From positions 1 to 5,569 of the forward strand of contig JAPLUJ010000068.1 in assembly GCA_026397695.1 (NCBI GenBank): a DNA stretch of 5,569 nucleotides, given 5' to 3'. The notes beneath the pieces were generated by a model, which saw only the letters and a list, made by a program, of their open reading frames with translations, was not told where the DNA came from and searched no databases. Positions 1 to 4,581 of the stretch are shown in pieces. Numbering within the stretch: the stretch's first letter is position 1; each line of letters begins with the position of its first letter. This DNA is from Verrucomicrobiota bacterium (lineage in GTDB: Bacteria; Verrucomicrobiota; Verrucomicrobiia; Verrucomicrobiales; Akkermansiaceae). Position numbers and translations under genes: made by a program.

Positions 1-86
1 AGGGTGCGCGCGGAGCTGTCCCGGTTGAGCACCTCGGTGGTGAGTTGGAGGGTGGAGAGATCGTATGTGTAGGTGTAAAAAACAGC
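1..86 (-). pseudogene. RHS/YD-repeat-like coding remnant
   Basis: Read on the minus strand from about position 86 down to the window edge, an open frame gives a run that includes YTYTYDLSTLQLTTEVLN. This resembles the Y-x-Y-D repeats of RHS/YD-repeat surface proteins. The frame has no start codon and continues beyond the left edge, so it is only a fragment. It lies just outside the proposed left end of the transposon and points away from it, as expected if the element landed in or beside such a gene. The match rests on about 25 residues. It could be another beta-rich surface protein or a chance open frame. Confidence 0.35.
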
Positions 87-115
87 CCTTCGTCGGAAGA
101 ATCGGGCTGATTTTT
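77..115. terminator. Hairpin with A and T tracts (terminator-like)
   Basis: CAGCCC (83-88) pairs with GGGCTG (104-109). After one A-A mismatch the flanking A run (77-81) pairs with the T run (111-115). With an A tract on one side and a T tract on the other it could terminate transcription in either direction. It overlaps the proposed left transposon boundary at 108, so it is unclear whether it belongs to the host DNA, to the element, or was formed by their junction. Confidence 0.45.
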
Positions 116-136
116 GCACAATTGACACAGGGAGAG
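108..136 (+). repeat. Candidate left terminal inverted repeat
   Basis: Starting with TGATTTTTGCACAATT, this 29-base stretch matches the reverse complement of 3621-3649 at 19 positions without gaps. The match is concentrated in CACAATT and in GGG followed by GAG. It lies at the edge of the AT-rich left end of the element. The outermost bases after TG match poorly. Confidence 0.45.
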
Positions 137-328
137 TTTGCCCAAATCCCTACGTTAATCCAGCAAAAATGTTCCACAGGAGGGTTTTTTGTTATTGAGA
201 CTGGGTTGAACAGTGGTTGGAGAGGGCGTGTTAGGGCCGTGGAACACTGATAAAACCGTCTTATTGAGACAACCAACTTGTGACAATCGCGGATAATGCG
301 TACTTGCAAGGTGTGCTAAGGTGCAGCG
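137..328 (+). other. Non-coding left end of the element with subterminal repeats
   Basis: This AT-rich stretch has no convincing gene. It contains TTATTGAGAC twice in direct orientation (192-201 and 261-270), an 8-bp inverted repeat TGTTCCAC/GTGGAACA (170-177 and 239-246), and TCCCTACGTTAAT (147-159), which recurs with one change at 3567-3579 in the right end. Heteromeric transposons commonly carry several transposase-binding repeats inside each end, and these are the candidates here. A Shine-Dalgarno-like AAGGTG (318-323) lies five bases before the first gene. Confidence 0.45.
282..296 (+). promoter_or_regulatory. Motif GACAATCGCGGATAA upstream of gene 1
   Basis: This 15-base motif ends 32 bases before the zinc-ribbon gene start. 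Its near copy (14 of 15) ends 29 bases before the ATPase start. The GATAAT core could serve as a -10 element, but no well-spaced -35 is visible. A promoter, or an operator for the element's own HTH protein, is possible. Confidence 0.35.
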
Positions 329-883
329 ATGAAGTTCGTTCGCTGCCCTGAACCCAATTCGTTGGAGCGCCTGAACCTCTGCGCCAAAATCAAGGCCGCC
401 GGATGCCGGCATTGCAAGTGTCCCTCTGCGGTTGTCGTCCATGGCCACCTTTGGGGTTATGCGGCATCGGGTGATGAAAGGACCACGAGAGGCCTGCGTT
501 TGTTGTGCTCGAATCGCTATTCGAACCCAGGCTGTGGCAGGACATTTCCCGTGTATTGGGACACCGTCATCCCTCACTGCTCATTGAGAACCTTCAAACT
601 CCTTGAGTTGGTACGGACGGTTGCGGCGGGTCGGTCCACCCATGGAGCGTGGCTTGTTGCGGCACGGGACATCTCGATCAGCACCGCCTATCGGTGGGTT
701 GCCAGATGGCGCAATCTCGCGACCCATATCCGGACGCGGCTTTGTCTCCTGATTCCGCCGCCGGGCAAATCCGACGGTCAACCCGACCTGTTCACACTTC
801 ATCATCTCGCCGCGGCTTTCCCGAAGGCGGTCTGTGCCATAGCCGCATTCCAAAGCGGTCTTCAAACGGCCATCACCGGATAA
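329..883 (+). CDS. Zinc-ribbon / helix-turn-helix transposon accessory protein
   Basis: The protein is 184 residues. Cys26 and Cys29 (CRHC), followed by Cys60 and Cys69 before a GRTFPVY segment, form a zinc-ribbon pattern like those at the N-terminus of many transposon DNA-binding proteins. Residues about 114-133, including ISISTAYRWVARW, resemble a helix-turn-helix recognition segment. The C-terminal part (about 153-182) is uncharged and rich in Ala, Leu and Phe. It is read from ATG because AAGGTG lies five bases upstream. There is no catalytic triad or ATPase motif, so the likely role is DNA binding: recognising element ends or a target, or repressing the transposition genes. Its place as the first gene, in the same orientation as the transposase and ATPase, supports membership of the element. 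I do not recognise a named family. That it codes is fairly sure; its function is inferred. Confidence 0.72.
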   Translation: MKFVRCPEPNSLERLNLCAKIKAAGCRHCKCPSAVVVHGHLWGYAASGDERTTRGLRLLCSNRYSNPGCGRTFPVYWDTVIPHCSLRTFKLLELVRTVAAGRSTHGAWLVAARDISISTAYRWVARWRNLATHIRTRLCLLIPPPGKSDGQPDLFTLHHLAAAFPKAVCAIAAFQSGLQTAITG

Positions 884-901
884 TCCCGGATCCGGAGTGC
901 G

Positions 902-1008
902 TTTTCACGCCCGTTCAGGGCGGCTTTCCCGGTTCCGTGACTCCTCTTTGCAGTCACGGACATGATATGTTAGAGGCAGCGTGACATCGCGGCCACTTTT
1001 CACGCCCG
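902..1008 (+). repeat. 12-bp direct repeat pair upstream of the transposase
   Basis: TTTTCACGCCCG occurs at 902-913 and 997-1008, 95 bases apart, in the 196-base gap between the first gene and the transposase start. The first copy is followed by a small CGCCC/GGGCG inverted repeat (908-912 and 918-922). The pair brackets the hairpin at 934-960. This could be a regulatory region or a fossil internal duplication. Confidence 0.45.
934..960. promoter_or_regulatory. Perfect 9-bp hairpin between genes 1 and 2
   Basis: TCCGTGACT (934-942) and AGTCACGGA (952-960) are perfect inverted repeats around a nine-base loop. No T tract follows on the + strand, so an intrinsic terminator is unlikely. A dimeric-repressor operator or an RNA structure limiting transposase expression fits better. 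This is inference from position and symmetry only. Confidence 0.45.
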
Positions 1009-1079
1009 CGCTGTTTTTTGCAACCACTGGATATGGGATGCGATGCCCGACGCCCGCCCGCGGTAGTTTCCCCGGCGCC

Positions 1080-2300
1080 ATGAAACGCGTAAGCAACTAT
1101 TTGAGAATGCGGGTGCTCGGCGCCCTCGAATATGCCCAAGGTGATACCAAACTGGCCCGCTACAAGGCGGTCAGCGAAATGACCTTTACCGATGAATACG
1201 GCAGGACCCACCAGTTCAGCCATAAAACCATCGAGTCCTGGTGGTATTACTATCAACTGAACGGCGTCACCGATCATACGGGCAGGTCCGACAAAGGCAG
1301 TGCCCGCAAGGTCACGCCCGAATATGTGATGGAAGCCATCGAACAGGTTATGCCGTCCTTCCACGGCAGGAAACACAATGTCACGGAAATCTACCGCACC
1401 TGCATCCAGCTGGGGCTGCTTCAGGCCACGCTCATCTCGATCGGCACCTTCCGCAAGACTGTCAAAAAGTTCAACCTCCTCAAACCCGTCGACCACAACA
1501 GCAGCAAGCAGCGCCTGGCCTTCGCCAAGCCGCATGCCAACGACCTCTGGCAGGGCGACACCCTCCACGGCCCCTATCTGGACAACGGACTGCGCGGCAA
1601 ACCCATCAAAACCTTCCTCATCTGCTTCCTCGATGACGCTTCCCGTGTCGTGCCACACGGTGGCTTTTACGCGGCCGACGACACCCCCAACCTCATCGAC
1701 TGCTTCCAGACCGCACTTTACAAACGCGGCATCCCCAAGGCGGTCTATGTGGACAACGGCTCTAACTATTCCTCCAAGGAGCTCATCGTGATCTGCGCCC
1801 GTCTCGGCACCGTGCTGATCCATACCCCAGTGCGCGACGGTGCCGCCAAAGGCAAAATCGAGCGCTTCTTCCGAACAGTCAGAGACCAGTTCCTGGTCCG
1901 TGACCTCAGTCATGTCAACAGTCTTGAGCAACTCAACAAGGAGTTCTCGTGCTGGGTCGAGGACACCTATCACCGCCGCGAACACTCCACCCTCGGCATG
2001 AAGCCCATCGACCGCTTCGGGCTTGACCTGGGCCGCGTCCGCCACCTCGCCACCAACGCCTTCAGCGATGAACTCTTCCTGCTGGAAAGCACCCGCAAAG
2101 TCCGTGTCGACAACACCTTCAGCTTTAACAACACCCGCTATGAAGCACCCCGCGATCTGCGCAACACCACCATCACCATCCGCCATCATCGCGAGGGCAT
2201 AGGCTTCGCACCCGTCGTCTATCAGGACGGCGCGCGCCTTGGTGAGGCCGTCCCGCTCGATTTCGTCGCCAACGACCGCAGGCCTGACATCGAGTTCTGA
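1080..2300 (+). CDS. DD(35)E transposase, rve/Mu-C type (TniA-like)
   Basis: The protein is 406 residues from the ATG chosen here. It is the DNA strand-transferase of the element. The catalytic triad is complete: Asp160 in LWQGD, Asp225 in VYVDNGS, and Glu261 in GAAKGKIERFF. There are 35 residues between the last two, the retroviral-integrase-fold spacing. An N-terminal DNA-binding part precedes it (about 1-140, with HTH-like stretches such as HKTIESWWYYYQ). A Mu-transposase C-like beta domain follows (about 310-395, with TFSFNNTRYEAP). Relatives work with an AAA+ partner, which lies 61 bases downstream. An upstream in-frame GTG at 981, preceded by AGAGG, would add 33 residues. ATG 1080 is preferred because its first residues (MKRVSNYLRMRVLGALE) look like the usual family start, although it lacks a clear ribosome site. 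No frameshift or lost catalytic residue is seen. Confidence 0.95.
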   Translation: MKRVSNYLRMRVLGALEYAQGDTKLARYKAVSEMTFTDEYGRTHQFSHKTIESWWYYYQLNGVTDHTGRSDKGSARKVTPEYVMEAIEQVMPSFHGRKHNVTEIYRTCIQLGLLQATLISIGTFRKTVKKFNLLKPVDHNSSKQRLAFAKPHANDLWQGDTLHGPYLDNGLRGKPIKTFLICFLDDASRVVPHGGFYAADDTPNLIDCFQTALYKRGIPKAVYVDNGSNYSSKELIVICARLGTVLIHTPVRDGAAKGKIERFFRTVRDQFLVRDLSHVNSLEQLNKEFSCWVEDTYHRREHSTLGMKPIDRFGLDLGRVRHLATNAFSDELFLLESTRKVRVDNTFSFNNTRYEAPRDLRNTTITIRHHREGIGFAPVVYQDGARLGEAVPLDFVANDRRPDIEF

Positions 2301-2317
2301 AAAACCCTCCCCGCCAA

Positions 2318-2332
2318 GACAACCGCGGATAA
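2318..2332 (+). promoter_or_regulatory. Motif GACAACCGCGGATAA upstream of the ATPase gene
   Basis: This is a second copy, with one mismatch, of the motif at 282-296. It sits in the 61-base gap between the transposase and ATPase genes and ends 29 bases before the ATG. The conserved distance to a start codon hints at a shared promoter or operator that lets the ATPase be expressed separately from the transposase. Confidence 0.35.
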
Positions 2333-2361
2333 AAACACAACAACACCAAACAAACAACATC

Positions 2362-3204
2362 ATGATCAGAAGCTACTTCGGAATCAAGCACCAGCCCTTC
2401 TCCATCACCGAGGACTCCCCGCTGCTCGAACATCAGCAGCGTCACTTCGACGTGCTCAAGGTCCACAGCCAGCAGGGCGGTTTATGCCTCGTGATCGGCG
2501 AACCGGGCACCGGCAAGAGCGTCCTCAAGAACGCCATCATCCGCCACGATCCCGCACAATGGATCACCCCCGTCATCAATCGCTCACTGCACACCTGGCC
2601 CAACCTGCTGCGCCTGCTTTGCCAGGCCATGGAAATCGATTCGCTCGGCAACGATTCAAAATGCGAAACCCGCCTCATCAATGAGGCGCGCGCGTATAAC
2701 GCCCAAGGCAAGACCATCATCCCCATCATCGACGATGCCCACCTCCTGCCCATCGACGCACTTCACAAACTGCGCCTGCTGTTGGAAGACTTCCCCAAAA
2801 ACCACAACCTCATCCTCATCGGGCAGCCGGCTCTCAACACCACACTCCAACTCAGCCAGCAGCAGGATCTCAAAAGCCGTGTCACCTATTCCGCCAAAAT
2901 CGATGCTCTGGCACCGACCGCACTCACCGCCTTCATCCACCACCAGCTCGACCTCGCGGGCCTGCCCCACACAACCTTCACCGAGGAGGCGGTCAATCTC
3001 ATCCTGCGGGCCTCCGAGGGCACGTTGAGAGCCGTCAAAAACCTATGTGTCGGGTCTCTGATAGAAGCGGTGCGCGACCAAACCCGCACAGTCGATCTCA
3101 AACAGGTCAATGCCGTGCTCATGCAGCCTCACTGGCGTCACAACGCCCGGGACGAACCGGCCCAGCCGGTCGTGCACACCAACCAGAAACCCCGGTCCAA
3201 ATAG
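2362..3204 (+). CDS. ExeA/TniB-like AAA+ ATPase, transposition target-selection partner
   Basis: The protein is 280 residues. It opens with YFGIKHQPFSI, the typical N-terminus of ExeA-type ATPases. It then has a Walker A GEPGTGKS (46-53), a Walker B ending in IIDDAH (122-127), a sensor-1-like LILIGQP (150-156), a candidate arginine finger in KSRV (171-174, Arg173), and a sensor-2-like GTLRAVKNL (220-228). In related elements (TniB, MuB, IstB, TnsC) such ATPases polymerise on target DNA, recruit the transposase and give target choice or immunity. That role is inferred from its position behind a DDE transposase. ATG 2362 is chosen because the family begins here. The leader is A-rich (ACAACACCAAACAAACAAC) with no Shine-Dalgarno site, so initiation may be leader-driven or coupled. 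The last 20 or so residues are polar and probably disordered. All key motifs are intact. Confidence 0.95.
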   Translation: MIRSYFGIKHQPFSITEDSPLLEHQQRHFDVLKVHSQQGGLCLVIGEPGTGKSVLKNAIIRHDPAQWITPVINRSLHTWPNLLRLLCQAMEIDSLGNDSKCETRLINEARAYNAQGKTIIPIIDDAHLLPIDALHKLRLLLEDFPKNHNLILIGQPALNTTLQLSQQQDLKSRVTYSAKIDALAPTALTAFIHHQLDLAGLPHTTFTEEAVNLILRASEGTLRAVKNLCVGSLIEAVRDQTRTVDLKQVNAVLMQPHWRHNARDEPAQPVVHTNQKPRSK

Positions 3205-3315
3205 CCACCCGGCACCTGCCATCGCAAGGCAATCCTTTTGACAAAACGGAAGCGGGCAATGCTGGGAAGCAACCCGCCAAGGGATAGTCAAAACAGAGGC
3301 GACCGAAGGCGTCGC

Positions 3316-3365
3316 AAAAAAAGTCAGGGGGCATGGCCCGCGCCAACGCGTGGCCGTGCCCCCTG
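3316..3365 (-). terminator. Strong intrinsic terminator for minus-strand transcription
   Basis: CAGGGGGCA (3325-3333) pairs with TGCCCCCTG (3357-3365). The stem continues through GGCC and CGCG to a four-base CCAA loop, with one wobble and one bulge. Seven A residues at 3316-3322 become a T tract after the stem when read on the minus strand. It would therefore stop transcripts entering from the right flank before they run antisense through the transposition genes. A smaller GCGAC/GTCGC hairpin (3299-3303 and 3311-3315) adjoins it. Confidence 0.7.
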
Positions 3366-3427
3366 CAACTTGAACAACGATTTGCGGCCATCGGGAGCCC
3401 TCTGCCATGCCTTGAAAATCCCGGGGT

Positions 3428-3444
3428 CCGGGGCAGCGCCCCGG
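3428..3444. terminator. GC-rich 7-bp perfect hairpin
   Basis: CCGGGGC (3428-3434) and GCCCCGG (3438-3444) flank an AGC loop. It lies about 220 bases after the ATPase stop. With no T tract it is not a classic intrinsic terminator, but it could pause polymerase or protect a 3' end. GC hairpins of this look recur in many genomes, so it may be a dispersed repeat. Confidence 0.4.
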
Positions 3445-3463
3445 TGTCTCCGCGATCCCTAAC

Positions 3464-3552
3464 GTGGTGACGCACCATTACCCAAAGATGGCTGCGAGCG
3501 CATCAGGTGCTGCGGTCCGTGAGGTAGTGACGCACCTCAATTGATCACTACC
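3464..3552. repeat. GTRGTGACGCACC repeats and an 8-bp inverted repeat
   Basis: GTGGTGACGCACC (3464-3476) and GTAGTGACGCACC (3524-3536) are direct copies 60 bases apart with one difference. GGTAGTGA (3523-3530) also pairs with TCACTACC (3545-3552), giving a third, inverted half-copy. Three related sites inside one end fit binding sites for the transposase or for the zinc-ribbon/HTH protein. Confidence 0.5.
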
Positions 3553-3620
3553 ATTTTGATCGTGTTTCCCTACGTCAATGTTGAGATCTCGTGAAAATCT
3601 TCCGATATCAATTATGAAAG

Positions 3621-3649
3621 CTCACCCTCTATTAATTGTGTGCGTAACA
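3621..3649 (-). repeat. Candidate right terminal inverted repeat
   Basis: Read on the minus strand it begins TGTTACGCACACAATTAAT and matches the left end (108-136) at 19 of 29 positions. The minus-strand coding frame that enters from the right loses its coding character exactly here. That independently supports this boundary. Confidence 0.5.
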
Positions 3650-3856
3650 GCTGGTGAGGGTGGTGGCGCCGATGCGGTTGCCGTTGATGGAAAAGACCAG
3701 CGGGAGGGTTTCCACGGGACGCGGAATGCCCGCAGCCCCGCCGGTCAGCACGATTTCAAAGACCCCGGCGTCGCCCTGGGCCACGGTGAAGTTGTAGGTG
3801 ATTTCGCCGCGCCGGGCGAGGGCGGTGAGGCTGCCCGAGGCGTTGCGGGGAAATGT
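3632..3856 (-). pseudogene. 3'-truncated coding remnant of an unrecognised protein
   Basis: On the minus strand, from about 3856 down to a stop at 3632-3634, an open frame has strong GC-third-position bias. Its translation includes ITYNFTVAQGDAGVFEIVL and LPLVFSINGNRIGATTLTS. The alternating hydrophobic and polar residues suggest a beta-sandwich of an extracellular or surface protein. I do not recognise the family. The last six codons (Ser, then CYAHN and stop) fall at or inside the proposed transposon end, so the natural C-terminus was probably replaced by the insertion. No start codon with a ribosome site is seen, and upstream of 3856 the frame stops looking like protein. It need not be the same gene as the RHS-like remnant at the left edge. 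Confidence 0.5.
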
Positions 3857-3859
3857 GGA

Positions 3860-3914
3860 GCGGAAAGCAGTCCGCCCATTCTCAATCCCGCGCCTGTAGG
3901 CTCTTGAGCGCGGG
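3860..3914. repeat. Cluster of short palindromes
   Basis: GCGGA/TCCGC (3860-3864 and 3871-3875, six-base loop) is followed by CCCGCGC/GCGCGGG (3887-3893 and 3908-3914). CTCAA (3881-3885) and TTGAG (3904-3908) also face each other across the second loop. These may be extragenic repeat units, or a terminator-like structure near the 5' side of the remnant at 3632-3856. I cannot tell from one copy. Confidence 0.35.
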
Positions 3915-4074
3915 GCCGGTGGCAGGCACTCCGCATTACTCCGCGCACGTCACATGGTCCCGGAGGCGAGCAGCTCACGTGATCAGCACGCAGTGGGATG
4001 TTTGGCGGTGCGGAGCGACGATTGAAAGGGCGGCGGAATTCAGGGCTGGCGGCGCAGGGAGGGAATCTAACATG

Positions 4075-4157
4075 CTAATCCGCGAGGACCCTATCGACGT
4101 GGTAAACCGCTCCCGGTAAACAGTTCCCGCCGCCTCGTATCGCAAGGGTCGTGCCAT
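4075..4157 (-). pseudogene. 5' remnant of a REP-associated tyrosine transposase (RAYT)
   Basis: The minus strand reads MARPLRYEAAGTVY from 4157, the conserved opening of RAYT/Y1 (IS200-like) transposases, which usually continues into YHV and a RG-containing segment. Here a 14-bp imperfect tandem duplication (4101-4114 and 4115-4128, 12 of 14 identical) shifts the frame by two. In the shifted frame the reading resumes as AVYHVDRVLAD and ends in a stop at 4075-4077. The catalytic His-hydrophobic-His motif and Tyr are absent, so the gene is dead. An in-frame ATG four codons upstream (4169) is an alternative start. The identification rests on about 17 residues but is supported by the REP-type palindrome 400 bases away. 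Confidence 0.55.
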
Positions 4158-4197
4158 GGAGCGATTCAAATCCCAGCCGCTCGACCCGTCAATGCTT

Positions 4198-4219
4198 GTT
4201 AGTCGGGACTGGCCCTAAC
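4198..4219. repeat. Imperfect palindrome upstream of the RAYT remnant
   Basis: GTTAG (4198-4202) and CTAAC (4215-4219) form a short stem that may extend through GG/CC with a two-base bulge. It lies about 40 bases upstream of the RAYT start, where RAYT genes often carry a flanking REP copy. The evidence is weak. Confidence 0.25.
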
Positions 4220-4230
4220 TAGGTGGCCGC

Positions 4231-4574
4231 TCACCGCGCGTTTTTCTTCACCCAGAGCATCGCCTCTTCCAGCACGTTGGCCGGTCCGATGACGTGGCCT
4301 CCGGGGAAGGCGAACAAGCGGGTTTCTCAGGGGAATACGAGGGAGGGTAATAGACGTGATAAGTCTGCGGCTCCGCAGTCGTTGTCTGGTAGCGGATCGG
4401 CTTGTCTAGCAATTTTGCGACAGCCTCGATGGCTTTTTTGCGGGCCTCGCGCACGACCGCCGCGTTTGCATTCACCCGTGCGCGGTCCTCCTCGGAAAGG
4501 CGTTCGGGAGAAAGGGTGAACTCGCGACCGTCCTCGCGGCGCAGTGTGACCGCTCCGGTAGCCGTGGGTTTCAA
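4231..4574 (-). pseudogene. SHD1-like / alpha-beta hydrolase gene reduced to its two ends
   Basis: The N-terminal part (4574 down to about 4320) reads AVTLRREDGREFTLSPERL, resembling the SHD1 domain of secreted planctomycete and verrucomicrobial proteins. It then has a helical linker and YHVYYPPSYSPEKP, a typical lead-in to an alpha/beta hydrolase core. From about 4320 the coherent frame changes to RLFAFPGGHVIGPANVLEE and ends at the stop 4231-4233. FPGGHV looks like the catalytic-His region near a hydrolase C-terminus. The nucleophile elbow and most of the fold, probably well over 100 residues, are missing, so this is an internal deletion with a frame change. The upstream side runs straight into the REP-type palindrome. 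The only possible start there is a TTG inside the repeat, so the true N-terminus, perhaps with a signal peptide, is also lost. Confidence 0.5.
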
Positions 4575-4581
4575 CCCACGG
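4558..4581 (+). repeat. REP-type palindrome with GTAG head
   Basis: GTAG (4558-4561) is followed directly by a perfect 20-base palindrome with 9-bp arms CCGTGGGTT and AACCCACGG around a TC centre. A GTAG or GGAG tetranucleotide at the 5' foot of a hairpin is the signature of REP elements mobilised by RAYT transposases. A RAYT remnant lies 400 bases away on the other strand. The repeat abuts the 5' side of the hydrolase remnant. Confidence 0.65.

Larger units (their letters stand above)
3366..3620. other. Non-coding right end of the element
   Basis: No supported gene lies here. The stretch holds a GC hairpin at 3428-3444, repeats at 3464-3552, and TCCCTACGTCAAT (3567-3579), the near copy of 147-159. 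GC content falls sharply after about 3540, mirroring the AT-rich left end. The layout suits a transposon end with several recombinase-binding sites. Confidence 0.45.
108..3649 (+). mobile_element. Three-gene DDE/AAA+ transposon (TniA/TniB-like)
   Basis: A unit of about 3.5 kb carries a zinc-ribbon/HTH gene, a DD(35)E transposase and an ExeA-like ATPase, all on the + strand. A transposase with a Mu-type C-terminal domain next to an AAA+ partner is the hallmark of heteromeric transposons (Tn5053, Tn552, Mu, IS21), where the ATPase chooses the target and activates the recombinase. The ends are set from imperfect inverted repeats beginning TG at 108 and ending CA at 3649. The right end also coincides with the point where a minus-strand coding frame breaks off. 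No clear target-site duplication is visible: a shared GC dinucleotide (106-107 and 3650-3651) is too short to count. All three genes have intact motifs, so the element may be active. The exact boundaries are uncertain by tens of bases. Confidence 0.7.

Noticed and set aside
264..297. Classical sigma-70 promoter from TTGAGA and GATAAT
   Set aside because: The spacer would be 22 bases, too long for a convincing -35/-10 pair. Only the motif itself is reported.
155..577. Minus-strand open frame of 140 codons across the left end and the zinc-ribbon gene
   Set aside because: No recognisable motif. It overlaps a better-supported gene with a ribosome site and extends into AT-rich repeat DNA.
2239..2361. 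Upstream in-frame start for the ATPase overlapping the transposase end
   Set aside because: The extra 41 residues look like an out-of-frame reading of the transposase. The family start MIRSYFGIKHQPF at 2362 is clear.
954..2363. Long open frame (about 469 codons) on the minus strand opposite the transposase
   Set aside because: The + strand frame holds the complete DD(35)E triad and family sequence. The antisense frame is repetitive in Val, Gly, Asp and Glu, as expected from a shadow of a GC-rich gene.
103..3654. 5-bp target-site duplication around the element
   Set aside because: The flanks CGGGC (left) and GCTGG (right) do not match. Only GC is shared, which is not meaningful.
3853..4119. 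+ strand open frame across the palindrome cluster and RAYT remnant
   Set aside because: Low-complexity residues, no ribosome site, and it runs through palindromes and a recognised minus-strand remnant.
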